A stretch of 50,237 nt of DNA from Bacteroidota bacterium (GCA_021815365.1 JAKAGZ010000014.1:1-50237); one strand, 5' to 3'. Shown: positions 18,057-26,720, counted from the stretch's first letter. Made by a program: numbers and translations. Notes: generated by a model from the sequence alone, not told the origin.

Positions 18057-18314
18057 ATGTTTAAAAAAAATAACAAAGACCGGAATATAAATTTTATACA
18101 AGGGCTGACACTCATTTTAATCTGGTTTCTTGCCTCCGGCATGACTGCGTTGTTTATAAATTTAGTTAATGTATCCTACCAGGTGGATGACCATCAATCT
18201 GCATCAGTCGCAATCAGCATAATTGCTGTTGTAATTTTCTGGGTTTTAGCCGGCATATTAACTTATGTTTTTGTTGGTCTTCATCGCGGCATCAAAAAGG
18301 AAGGAAAGCAATGA
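18057..18314 (+). CDS. Small two-helix membrane protein of the respiratory complex
   Basis: An 85-residue protein with two hydrophobic helices (about 15-37 and 50-74) and charged ends. A GAGGAG site lies 4 nt before the ATG, and the gene overlaps the tetrahaem gene by 4 nt (ATGA). I do not recognise a family. Its place equals that of the small membrane subunits of alternative complex III (ActD region), but it is much shorter than ActD and shows no DUF3341 sequence. It is probably an accessory subunit stabilising the NrfD subunit. Confidence 0.7.
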   Translation: MFKKNNKDRNINFIQGLTLILIWFLASGMTALFINLVNVSYQVDDHQSASVAISIIAVVIFWVLAGILTYVFVGLHRGIKKEGKQ

Positions 18315-19507
18315 AAACAAAAATTTTATTAGTATTCTCGTCATTAATTTTTCTGGCTGTGTTTTGTTTTCTTAATGGAAAAACTATTGTTGTGAAGAAT
18401 ATTCAAAGCAGACAAAATGATCAGCAAACCTTACCGCAAAATCCATTAAACGGCAGAGTTGTATTTGAGCAGAAGGGCTGCATCAACTGCCACGCAATAA
18501 ACGGCTACGGCGGAAAGACTGCCCCGGATTTTGGCGAGCATAATTTTTTCGGCGGCGATTATGATTTGATCTCCGCTATGTGGAATCATTCACCCGAAAT
18601 GTTTAAGCAGATGAATGCAAAGAATATTAAGAAGCAGGAAATCAGCGCTGAAGATTTTCGAAGTCTCAGATACTTTCTGAATTTTTTGCGATACCTTGGC
18701 GGCAGCGGGAATATTATTAATGGACAAAAACTATTTTCCAAAATGAAATGTAACGAATGCCATTCGGTGGGAAAAGTCAGCTCAAATAAAATCAGCCTGA
18801 ACAAAATGGGAGTTTACGCTTCGCCGCTGTTCCTTGCACAGATTATGTGGAACCACGCTGTGAAGATGCAGAAGATGCAAAAACAATCCGGGATAAAAGT
18901 TCCCTTGTTTAAAGATGATGAGTTTGCAGATTTATTTTCTTATATCGAATCAGTAGGCATTAATAGCAAAAGAGAAAAAGTTTACATGCTGCCAGGCAAC
19001 CCTGTGAAAGGAGAAAAATTATTCAAGTCCAAGAAATGTTTTTACTGCCACGAACAGAATCATATCGGTCCCGATTTAACAAAATATAATTTCAACCAAA
19101 GCGTAACTAAAATTGCCGGAATGATGTGGAACCATGCATCCAATATGCAGTTGGCAATGATAGAAAGTAAAATTTCCTATCCTGTATTTAAGGATGATGA
19201 GATGGCAAATCTCATTTCCTACCTTTACTTCAAAAATCAGAATCCGGTTGACGGTTCCGCTGAAAAAGGCAAGAAGCTGATATCTGAAAAAGGCTGCATT
19301 AACTGCCACAGCAAAGGCAATTCCTATAATATTCCGGCTGTAAGTGTAATCGGACCATTCCATAGCGCTGATACTTTCTTCAGCGAACTTTGGAATCATC
19401 TGCCGTTAATGCAAAAAAAATTATATGTGAAAGGTAAAGCACTTCCCAGGCTGTTGCCTTCGGATGTAAAATCGTTGTATCTTTACTTCAACAGAAAAGA
19501 ACGGTAG
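18311..19507 (+). CDS. Tetrahaem cytochrome c made of four tandem monohaem units
   Basis: A 398-residue exported protein with an N-terminal hydrophobic segment (about 4-21). Four haem sites CxxCH lie at 57-61, 147-151, 243-247 and 329-333, spaced 86-96 residues. Each is followed about 30 residues on by a WNH...M motif (91, 180, 273, 361) that likely provides the distal Met. A PxFKDDE[FM]A segment recurs in units 2 and 3. The protein thus arose by repeated duplication of one class I cytochrome domain. It is the last subunit of the complex operon and would pass electrons to or from soluble carriers, like ActE. Confidence 0.88.
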   Translation: MKTKILLVFSSLIFLAVFCFLNGKTIVVKNIQSRQNDQQTLPQNPLNGRVVFEQKGCINCHAINGYGGKTAPDFGEHNFFGGDYDLISAMWNHSPEMFKQMNAKNIKKQEISAEDFRSLRYFLNFLRYLGGSGNIINGQKLFSKMKCNECHSVGKVSSNKISLNKMGVYASPLFLAQIMWNHAVKMQKMQKQSGIKVPLFKDDEFADLFSYIESVGINSKREKVYMLPGNPVKGEKLFKSKKCFYCHEQNHIGPDLTKYNFNQSVTKIAGMMWNHASNMQLAMIESKISYPVFKDDEMANLISYLYFKNQNPVDGSAEKGKKLISEKGCINCHSKGNSYNIPAVSVIGPFHSADTFFSELWNHLPLMQKKLYVKGKALPRLLPSDVKSLYLYFNRKER

Positions 19508-19620
19508 GGAAGGAAGGTGTAAAGGAGTAAAGGTATAGGGTATAAGGGTATAAGGTTGAATAACTGAACCATATACCCTATACCTCTATACCATATACCC
19601 TATACCCCCTATACCTCAAT
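19508..19620. repeat. TATA-rich imperfect inverted repeat, copy 2 (largest)
   Basis: The G-rich left arm (about 19515-19555) contains GGTATAGGGTATAAGGG and GTATAAGG. After a 14-nt A/T-rich loop, the C-rich right arm (about 19569-19614) holds CCATATACCCTATACC twice and CCCCCTATACC. The arms pair imperfectly over roughly 40-50 bp. It fills the gap between the tetrahaem and cupredoxin genes. Related copies are at 10450-10505 and 25362-25456. Confidence 0.7.
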
Positions 19621-19651
19621 CCCAAATATTTTTTGTTGAAGAAAAGAAAAA

Positions 19652-20248
19652 ATGAATTACAAATTAGTTACAGCGTTTTCATTTACTCTGATTGCACTAG
19701 CGATGAACGCTGCACTGGCGGGCGATATCAAAGGCAAAGTTCATCTTGAAGGAAGTTCAAACAGTGCTGGTATTCTCGTATACATTGAACACGTAGACAG
19801 TTCATTTGCACCTCCTCAGAAGCATGCTATAATGGATCAGAAAGATTTAATGTTTGTTCCTGAAATTCTGCCGGTTTTAGCAGGTACAACAGTAGATTTT
19901 CTTAACAGCGACGATGTACTCCATAATGTTTTTACGCCTTCAGGGTGTGCCGGAAGGTTTAATCTCGGCACTTGGCCTAAAGATAAAATACGTTCACACA
20001 CCTTTACAAAAGCTGACTGCTTTGCAATTCTATTGTGCGATGTTCATCCGGATATGCAAGCATGGATTGCAGTTCTTCAAAATCCTTACTTTACTTTTAC
20101 AGATAAAAGCGGGGAATATGAAATCAAGAATATTCCTCCAGGAAGTTATGTTTTAAAAGTGTGGTGCCCCTTTTATGAAGTTAGGTCGTCTTCGGTTTAT
20201 GTTAAGGACGCAGGCATAATTCAAAAAGATTTTAACCTGAAACGATGA
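19652..20248 (+). CDS. Exported cupredoxin-domain (plastocyanin-like) protein
   Basis: A 198-residue protein with a signal peptide cleaved after ALA (residue 23). The middle part is a cupredoxin with type-1 copper ligands H91 (in DDVLHNVF), then C129, H132 and M135 in LLCDVHPDMQAW, the plastocyanin order His...Cys-His-Met. Residues about 145-195 (SGEYEIKNIPPGSYVLKVW) form a carboxypeptidase-regulatory-like beta-sandwich. A blue-copper electron carrier after the cytochrome complex would be a logical redox partner. It is separated from the operon by a repeat, so it may have its own transcript. After it, 20249-20394 shows only AT-rich spacer. Confidence 0.87.
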   Translation: MNYKLVTAFSFTLIALAMNAALAGDIKGKVHLEGSSNSAGILVYIEHVDSSFAPPQKHAIMDQKDLMFVPEILPVLAGTTVDFLNSDDVLHNVFTPSGCAGRFNLGTWPKDKIRSHTFTKADCFAILLCDVHPDMQAWIAVLQNPYFTFTDKSGEYEIKNIPPGSYVLKVWCPFYEVRSSSVYVKDAGIIQKDFNLKR

Positions 20249-20394
20249 ACTAATTTATTCAAGTTGGCTTCTTTCTTTCAATACCCATATAAGATGTAGT
20301 CATTTGGATCTCTATTAAAATTTCAAATATCTTTGATTAAATTTTAATAAGTTAATTTGAATATAGTTTTTCTTTTTAAAAATCTGACGGGATA

Positions 20395-22881
20395 ATGATG
20401 AAACACAAAAAGGCTCCAAAACATAAGGAACTCAAAGCCGATGATCTGAGATGGAAATGCGATCCAAATGTTTTTGAATTTAAGACGACTGATGAACTTG
20501 AACCGATAGAAGGAATCCTTGGGCAGGAAAGAGCACTCAATGCACTCAGGGTTGGAATGGAGTTGAGAAGCCCTGGCTATAACATTTACATTGCCGGGCT
20601 TTCAGGCACAGGTAAAGCTACGACAGTAAAAAAAATTCTTGAAAAGGTCGGTTCGCAATGCCCGCTTATGTATGATTACGCCTACGTAAATAATTTTAAG
20701 GATGAGGACCGCCCCATCTTGCTGAAATTCATGAAAGGCAAAGCAAAATTATTTAAGCAGGATATGTGTTCGTCAATAGATATTTTGAAAACGAAAATTC
20801 CGCAATGCCTTGAAAGCCAGCATTATATAAATCAAAAGGGCAAACTGATCGAACAGTATACCGAAAAAGAGCAAAAGCTGATGGTCAGCTTCCAGGAGAA
20901 GCTTAAAAAAGAAAATTTCCAGCTCGGACAGATAAAGCAGGGCGAAACTGCCAGGCCCGATATTTTCCCTGTAATTAACGATAGCGCTGTTCCGATTTAT
21001 CAGCTTGAAGAGTTTGTTCAGCAGAAAAAAATCACACAGGAAGAAGCTGAAAAAATAATTGAACGTTACAGGAAGCATCAGCCTGAGCTTCAGTCGCTTT
21101 TTAAGAAAGGGTTGCAGGTGAGCCAGGAATTCCAGAGCAGGCTTCTTGAGCTTGAAAAGAAAGCAGCCGAAGAAGTAGTGAAAGGCGTAATTGAAAACCT
21201 GAAAGAAAAATACACGGACATTAAAGTAACAAACTACCTCGATCAGGTTGAGGCAAGCATTCTAGATAATCTTCAGATATTTAAAGGACTGAAACCGCAG
21301 GGAGAAACATCCCCCGAAGGATTCTTTATAGATTATTTCAAAGTTTACGACGTGAATATAATTCTTGATAACACGGACTCTAATTACTGCCCCGTAATAA
21401 TCGAAACCTCGCCGACTTTCGTAAATCTTTTTGGAACTATCGAAAAAATAAATGACGGACGCGGCGGATGGTACAGTGATTTTACAAAAATAAAAGCAGG
21501 ATCAATTCTGCGGGCAAACGGCGGCTATCTTGTGCTGAATGTTAATCACTTATTTGAAGAACCCGGCGTGTGGAAAACCCTGAAAAGAGTTTTGACTTAC
21601 AATAAGCTTGAAATCCAGGATATGCAGAATGTATTTCAGCTTTCAACTTTTATTCTTCAGCCCGAACCGATTGAGGTAGATACAAAAGTAATTTTGATCG
21701 GAAGCCAGAGAGTTTACGGGATACTTTCCGAGTTTGAAGATGACTTCAAAAAAATATTTAAGATAAAAGCCGACTTTGATTATGAAATAAAACGCACCGA
21801 GAGCGTCCTTGTTGAATATGCACGCGTAATTAAAAAGTTAATTAAAGAAGAAGGTCTGCGGGAGTTTGATAAAACTGCAATTGCACAGTTGATAGAAATT
21901 GGTGCAAGGTATGCAGGTCAGAAAAATAAATTAACGACAAGATTCTCTGTAATTGCCGATATGGCGCGTGAGGCAAACTTCTGGGCTAACCAGGCGGGCG
22001 ACAATCAAGTAACTACAAAACACGTTCAGCGCGCTTATGATGCTCTGAGAGAAAGACACGGGCTGATGGAATCAAAAGTAGATGATATGATAAAAGATGA
22101 AATGATAATGATTGATACGGATGGTGAAAGAGTCGGACAGATAAACGGGCTGGCTGTTTACGGGAGCGAGCTGTATTCTTTCGGAAGACCTACAAGGATT
22201 ACCTCCACTATTTCCCTTGGCAGCGGAAATATTATAAATGTTGAACGTGAATCAGAAATGGGCGGTAAAACTTATAATAAAGGCGTACTGATAATAACCG
22301 GATATTTTAAAGAAACTTTCGGTAAAGATCATCCGCTTGCCTTTAATGCTAACCTGGTTTTTGAACAATCCTACGGAGGAGTAGATGGTGACAGTGCTTC
22401 CTGCGCAGAAATTTTTTCTCTGCTCTCTACTTTATCCGAGATTCCTTTAAAGCAATCAATTGGTGTAACCGGTTCGTTAAATCAGAAAGGAGATGTGCAG
22501 CCTATCGGTGGAGTGAATGAAAAAATTGAAGGCTTCTTTGATGTGTGCAGCGCAAAAGGTCTGACAGGAAAGCAAGGAGTCATTATTCCTGTTCAGAATG
22601 TAAAAGACCTGATGCTTCGTGATGATGTTGTAAAAGCTGTTGAGCAAGGGGAATTCCATATCTGGGCTATTGAAAGAGTTGAAGAGGGAATAGAAATTCT
22701 TACAGGAATTAAATCAGGCAAGTATGATGGAAAAGGCTTTGAAGCTAATACTGTCTTCGGACTGGTAGGAAAAAAGATAAAAGAGCTTTATGCAAAATCC
22801 AAACAGAGACCGGAACGTACACCTAAAAAAAATACAAGATTGGAAAAAAGAAAATCAACAACTTCTAAAAAGAGAAAATGA
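20395..22881 (+). CDS. LonB-like ATP-dependent protease (AAA_32/Lon C-terminal)
   Basis: An 828-residue protease of the Lon family with an unusual AAA module. Walker A is GLSGTGKA at 68-75. Then come a long coiled-coil insertion (about 130-290), the rest of the ATPase module and the Lon peptidase domain. The catalytic dyad is Ser667 (in DGDSAS) and Lys710 (in GGVNEK), 43 residues apart as in E. coli Lon. There are no membrane helices, so it is the soluble bacterial form that degrades misfolded or regulatory proteins. A short basic tail (Lys/Arg-rich) ends the protein. It overlaps pyruvate kinase by 4 nt, so the two are coupled. Two adjacent ATGs (20395, 20398) are equivalent candidates. Confidence 0.92.
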   Translation: MMKHKKAPKHKELKADDLRWKCDPNVFEFKTTDELEPIEGILGQERALNALRVGMELRSPGYNIYIAGLSGTGKATTVKKILEKVGSQCPLMYDYAYVNNFKDEDRPILLKFMKGKAKLFKQDMCSSIDILKTKIPQCLESQHYINQKGKLIEQYTEKEQKLMVSFQEKLKKENFQLGQIKQGETARPDIFPVINDSAVPIYQLEEFVQQKKITQEEAEKIIERYRKHQPELQSLFKKGLQVSQEFQSRLLELEKKAAEEVVKGVIENLKEKYTDIKVTNYLDQVEASILDNLQIFKGLKPQGETSPEGFFIDYFKVYDVNIILDNTDSNYCPVIIETSPTFVNLFGTIEKINDGRGGWYSDFTKIKAGSILRANGGYLVLNVNHLFEEPGVWKTLKRVLTYNKLEIQDMQNVFQLSTFILQPEPIEVDTKVILIGSQRVYGILSEFEDDFKKIFKIKADFDYEIKRTESVLVEYARVIKKLIKEEGLREFDKTAIAQLIEIGARYAGQKNKLTTRFSVIADMAREANFWANQAGDNQVTTKHVQRAYDALRERHGLMESKVDDMIKDEMIMIDTDGERVGQINGLAVYGSELYSFGRPTRITSTISLGSGNIINVERESEMGGKTYNKGVLIITGYFKETFGKDHPLAFNANLVFEQSYGGVDGDSASCAEIFSLLSTLSEIPLKQSIGVTGSLNQKGDVQPIGGVNEKIEGFFDVCSAKGLTGKQGVIIPVQNVKDLMLRDDVVKAVEQGEFHIWAIERVEEGIEILTGIKSGKYDGKGFEANTVFGLVGKKIKELYAKSKQRPERTPKKNTRLEKRKSTTSKKRK

Positions 22882-24317
22882 GCTCATTACTGATTGAAAA
22901 TTTTGCAAAAACAAAAATCCTTTGCACACTGGGACCAGTTACCGGCACTTCGGAGACAATTAAAAAATTAATTCTTTCCGGCATGGATGGAGTCCGGCTG
23001 AATTTTTCACACGGCGATTACGGCTTCTATAAAAATATTTTTGATGAAATTCACAAAGCCTGTGTTGATGAAAAAACACCCCTTTCAATTTTAGTTGATC
23101 TGCAGGGTCCGAAGATCAGGATTGGCGATCTGACCAAACCCGAAATTGAAATCTCCAAAGGAAACAAAATAGAAATTACCACTGAAGATGTAAAAGGCAC
23201 TGCTAAATTAATTTCTACTTCCTATAAATTTCTTGCAGAAGATGCGCAGGTTGGTGATCCGGTGCTGATAGATGACGGACTTCTCCGGCTGAGGATCATT
23301 GAAAGGAAAGAAAAGTCTGTTGTATGTATTATCGAGAACGGCGGAATTTTAAAACCGAAGAAAGGTATGAACCTTCCGGGAATGAAACTATCAACTCCAT
23401 CAGTCACTGAAAAAGATTACAGGGATCTCGAATTTGCTCTTCGACACAGAGTTGATTACGTTGCTTTATCTTTTGTAAGAAGCGCCAACGATATAATTCT
23501 TCTGCGTGAATGGATGAGAAGTAAAAACTCGCTCCGTCCCATAATTGCAAAGATAGAGAAAAAAGAAGCCTGCGATAATTTTGACGAAATTGTTGAAACA
23601 GCAGACGGCATTATGATTGCGCGCGGTGATCTCGGTGTTGAACTGCCGCCGCAGGATGTTCCGATAATTCAGAAAGAGATCATCAGGAAGTGCAATTCAA
23701 AAGGCAAGCTGGTAATTACTGCGACGCAGATGCTTGATTCGATGATACACAACCCTATCCCGACAAGGGCTGAAGCATCCGATGTCGCTAATGCTGTCCT
23801 CGACGGGACTGACGCTGTTATGCTCAGCGGTGAAACTTCGGTGGGAAATTTTCCGCTTGAAACTGTACGGATTATGAATGACATCGTTAAAAATGCCGAA
23901 CAATATTTTCTTCCGTTAAAAGATGATGAATTTGAAACACCTAAATCTACCGAAGAAAATCTTTTCGATTCGGCAGGCAGAGCTATTGCTGCAATGAGCA
24001 GGCAAATAAATGCTGCTGCAATTGTTGTGTTCACATACCAGGGCAGAACCGCTATGAATCTTGCAAAGTACAGACCAAAAGCAAAAATTATTGCTGTCAC
24101 TAACAGCTTTGAAACGATGAACAATCTTTGTCTTAGGTGGGGAGTTGCTTCAATGTTCTATGACGATATAGTTAAAGAGCATTTAATGATAGATGAAGTT
24201 AAAAAAATGATCACAGAAGGGGGACACGTGAAAGCAGGCGACATAGTGATTTTCACAGCAGGTGCGCCGTACTCCGAAAAAAGCAGGGCAAACTGGCTCA
24301 GGTTTGAAGTGATATGA
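22878..24317 (+). CDS. pyk: Pyruvate kinase
   Basis: A 479-residue glycolytic enzyme converting phosphoenolpyruvate and ADP to pyruvate and ATP. Motifs: TKILCTLGP and GVRLNFSHG at the N-terminus, DLQGPKIRIG, the catalytic IAKIEKKEACDN segment and the substrate block ITATQMLDSMI with PTRAEASDVANAVLDG. It ends with the allosteric-type C-terminal domain (FTYQGRTA). Length is normal for the bacterial form. It overlaps the upstream protease and the downstream zeta-like gene by 4 nt each, an unusual three-gene coupling. Confidence 0.96.
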   Translation: MSSLLIENFAKTKILCTLGPVTGTSETIKKLILSGMDGVRLNFSHGDYGFYKNIFDEIHKACVDEKTPLSILVDLQGPKIRIGDLTKPEIEISKGNKIEITTEDVKGTAKLISTSYKFLAEDAQVGDPVLIDDGLLRLRIIERKEKSVVCIIENGGILKPKKGMNLPGMKLSTPSVTEKDYRDLEFALRHRVDYVALSFVRSANDIILLREWMRSKNSLRPIIAKIEKKEACDNFDEIVETADGIMIARGDLGVELPPQDVPIIQKEIIRKCNSKGKLVITATQMLDSMIHNPIPTRAEASDVANAVLDGTDAVMLSGETSVGNFPLETVRIMNDIVKNAEQYFLPLKDDEFETPKSTEENLFDSAGRAIAAMSRQINAAAIVVFTYQGRTAMNLAKYRPKAKIIAVTNSFETMNNLCLRWGVASMFYDDIVKEHLMIDEVKKMITEGGHVKAGDIVIFTAGAPYSEKSRANWLRFEVI

Positions 24318-25093
24318 ACAACACTTATAAACCGGTTGTTTATTTAATTGCAGGTCCTAACGGTGCAGGAAAAACAACCTCAGCTTTCAAATTGCTGCCT
24401 GAAAATATTGGTATACAGGAATTCGTTAATGCAGATACAATTGCAGCAGGTTTATCCGCTTTTAATTCCAGTTCCGTTGCATTTCAGGCGGGCAGAATAT
24501 TATTGAACAGAATCAAAGAGCTTGCAGCAAAAAATAAAAATTTTGCTTTTGAATCTACTTTATCATCTAAATCTTTTTACCCTTTTTTAAAGAACTTAAA
24601 GAACAAGGGGTATGTAATAAATTTAATTTATATATGGCTAAGAAATGAAACGATAGCTGTTGAAAGAGTAAAACAACGTTATGCGTCAGGCGGACAACAT
24701 TTTATTCCTGATGATATTGTTAAAAGAAGATATTTCAGAAGCATAAATAATTTAGTAAGCTTATATATCCCAATCTCAGATAATTGGAAAATTTATGATA
24801 ATTCTTATATTTCAATTGAACTTATTGCTGAAAAGGGAAACGATGATAGAATTAAAATTTATTCAGCCAACAGGTTTAATAAAGTTATGAATCAAAATGT
24901 AAAAGAACCGGAAGTAAAATATTCTGCCGATAAAATCACACAGGCAATGAAGGAAGCAATTGACGAGGAGCTTGAGAAAAGGAAAAAATTAGGATTGCCA
25001 ATTGTCGTCTGGAAGGATGGAAAAGTAGTGCACCTGACAGGCGAACAATATGATGCCCTGAAAAAGATCGAGCGGGAAAAAGAAAACCGGTAA
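24314..25093 (+). CDS. Zeta-toxin-like P-loop kinase
   Basis: A 259-residue protein with the zeta-toxin fold signature. Walker A GPNGAGKT is at 14-21, then VNADTIAAGLS, FAFESTLSS in the substrate-binding strand and a late Arg pair (KRRYFRS). Zeta toxins phosphorylate UDP-N-acetylglucosamine and stop cell-wall synthesis. Related chromosomal kinases exist without an epsilon antitoxin, and none is visible next to this gene. Residues about 210-259 form a charged tail containing LGLPIVVWKDGKVVHL, which recurs in this subfamily. The start overlaps pyk by 4 nt. Its substrate and toxicity are unproven. Confidence 0.82.
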   Translation: MNNTYKPVVYLIAGPNGAGKTTSAFKLLPENIGIQEFVNADTIAAGLSAFNSSSVAFQAGRILLNRIKELAAKNKNFAFESTLSSKSFYPFLKNLKNKGYVINLIYIWLRNETIAVERVKQRYASGGQHFIPDDIVKRRYFRSINNLVSLYIPISDNWKIYDNSYISIELIAEKGNDDRIKIYSANRFNKVMNQNVKEPEVKYSADKITQAMKEAIDEELEKRKKLGLPIVVWKDGKVVHLTGEQYDALKKIEREKENR

Positions 25094-25459
25094 ACCGTTC
25101 ATTTCAAGTAATCTCAGGTGCTGACTCTTTCAATTAAAAAAGAGTTCAAGCGCAAAATTCTGCTGATAAAAATTTTTTATTCGACTGACAACCTGTAACT
25201 CAATTATTCCCTGTAATTTATCCATCAGAAAAATATTTATACAGCAATGGTTATTAAAATGTTACTTTCATCTTTGCAGTTGAGATTATAATTTTCTGAC
25301 TTGTAAACTAACATAGTAATTTTATTTTATCATATCTTATTGATTGTGTTAAGAATCATGGAATAGGGTATAGTGGTATAGGGTATAAAGGTGTTAGTTT
25401 GTAAATATGTTTTCTTACTTTATACCCCCTATACCTTTATTCCCTTATACCTTTTTAAA
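25094..25459. other. 366-nt intergenic region; no gene seen
   Basis: No credible reading frame on either strand. The first 270 nt are AT-rich spacer with a weak 7-bp hairpin (25124-25145) not followed by T residues. The last 100 nt are the TATA-rich repeat described separately. Any promoter of the radical SAM gene must lie here. Confidence 0.6.
25362..25456. repeat. TATA-rich imperfect inverted repeat, copy 3
   Basis: The left arm carries GAATAGGGTATAGTGG and TATAGGGTATAAAGG; after a roughly 25-nt spacer the right arm carries CTTTATACCCCCTATACC and CCCTTATACC. The element ends 4 nt before the ATG of the radical SAM gene, so its right arm could sequester the start region. It explains the spurious GTG-started extension of that gene at 25391. 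Confidence 0.68.
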
Positions 25460-26491
25460 ATGATGATCACTCAAACAGAAAATATGGTTGAAGCCAAATG
25501 GTGGGAGCCAGCAGAGAGCGGAAAAATTTTGTGCACTCTGTGCCCGCGTTATTGTAAGATTGGCGATGGACAGCCGGGCTTTTGCTACATCAGACAAAAC
25601 CACGGAGGCAGACTTTATACAACCGGCTATGGTCATCCTACCGGCTTTGCAATTGACCCTATCGAAAAGAAACCCCTGAATCATTTTCTGCCCGGCACGA
25701 CCGTACTTAGTTTTGGAACGGCCGGCTGTAATCTCGGCTGCAGGTTCTGCCAGAACTGGTCCATCAGCAAAGCAAAGCTTGATGAATTAAATTCTGTCAC
25801 AGCCTCGCCCGAAGATGTTGTGATGCTTGCGAAAAAATATAATACACCTTCGATAGCCTACACCTATAATGATCCTACAATTTTTGGCGAGTACGTGATT
25901 GATATTTCAAGAATCGCCCGTGAAGAAAATATAAAATCAGTGATGGTAACAGCAGGCTACATTGATAAAGAGGCGCGGAAAGAAATTTACAAATATATTG
26001 ATGCAGCAAATGTTGACCTGAAAGGATTCACAGAAAAATTTTATTTTAAGCAGACATTCTCTCATCTCGAAAACGTGCTTGATACATTGGTCTGGCTGAA
26101 AAATGAAACTGATGTCTGGCTTGAAATCACCACGCTTTTAATTCCTGATGAGAATGATTCACCTGAAGAAGTCAAGAACGAGTGCGAATGGATATTAAAA
26201 AATTTAGGGGACACAGTGCCGCTTCACTTTACCGCCTTCCATCCTGATTTCAGAATGCTGGATAAAGAAAGAACTCCTGCCGAAACGCTGACCCGTTCGA
26301 GAAAGATCGCACAGTCGCTGGGGATAAAATATTGTTACGTGGGCAACATACACAACACCGAAGGACAAACGACCTACTGCCCTGAATGCAAACAACCTCT
26401 TATCAAACGCGACTGGCACGACGTGTATATGAATAAAATAAAAGAAGGGAAATGCTTTAAGTGCGGAGTTGCAATACACGGTGTGTTCTGA
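25460..26491 (+). CDS. amrS: AmmeMemoRadiSam-system radical SAM enzyme (AmrS-like)
   Basis: A 343-residue radical SAM protein. An N-terminal zinc-type motif CTLCPRYCKIG and a PGFC segment precede the cluster motif GCNLGCRFCQNW (CxxxCxxC binds the SAM-coordinating [4Fe-4S]). The middle contains YNDPTIFGEY, VMVTAGYI and NVDLKGF, typical of AmrS relatives of pyruvate formate-lyase-activating enzyme. The C-terminus has a zinc ribbon (CPEC...CFKC). Its usual partners AmrA and Memo (AmrB) are not in this window. I took the ATG at 25460 (a second ATG follows at 25463); the longer GTG frame translates the repeat. No clear SD is present. Confidence 0.85.
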   Translation: MMITQTENMVEAKWWEPAESGKILCTLCPRYCKIGDGQPGFCYIRQNHGGRLYTTGYGHPTGFAIDPIEKKPLNHFLPGTTVLSFGTAGCNLGCRFCQNWSISKAKLDELNSVTASPEDVVMLAKKYNTPSIAYTYNDPTIFGEYVIDISRIAREENIKSVMVTAGYIDKEARKEIYKYIDAANVDLKGFTEKFYFKQTFSHLENVLDTLVWLKNETDVWLEITTLLIPDENDSPEEVKNECEWILKNLGDTVPLHFTAFHPDFRMLDKERTPAETLTRSRKIAQSLGIKYCYVGNIHNTEGQTTYCPECKQPLIKRDWHDVYMNKIKEGKCFKCGVAIHGVF

Positions 26492-26589
26492 ACTAAATCT
26501 GTTATTATCCTTAACTCTTTTCAAAATTATACTTAAATTCAATCCACAATAAAATTCTTATTTTATTTTTATTTTCAACAGGAGAAAAA

Positions 26590-26720
26590 ATGAAACAAAA
26601 GCTCCCGATAAATAAAGACATATTAGTTTGGAAAGAACCTCTATAGGTTTATCTGTTGAAGATGTGGTACAAAAGTTTAGGAAAACTCCAAAAGACAATG
26701 AAGAAATAAATTATCTTTAG
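26590..26720 (+). pseudogene. Remnant of an ImmA/IrrE-type (XRE-like HTH) protein N-terminus
   Basis: An ATG with a GGAG site 6 nt upstream encodes MKQKLPINKDILVW and then stops early (..KEPL*). Shifting frame by one base after the Trp restores ERTSIGLSVEDVVQKFRKTP, ending at a second stop (26718-26720). The joined product resembles the N-terminal HTH of ImmA/IrrE-family proteins, which begin with an Ile-x-x-x-Leu-x-Trp-Ala-Arg and Gly-Leu-Ser-x-Glu-x-x-Ala pattern. The zinc-peptidase part is absent, so the gene is both frameshifted and truncated. Confidence 0.6.

Noticed and set aside
23669-24124. 151-codon open frame antisense to pyruvate kinase
   Set aside because: It shadows a strongly conserved enzyme gene, has no ribosome site and its product has no recognisable family.
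25391-25459. GTG-started N-terminal extension of the radical SAM enzyme
   Set aside because: The extra 23 residues translate the TATA-rich repeat and have no family match; ATG at 25460 fits the family start.
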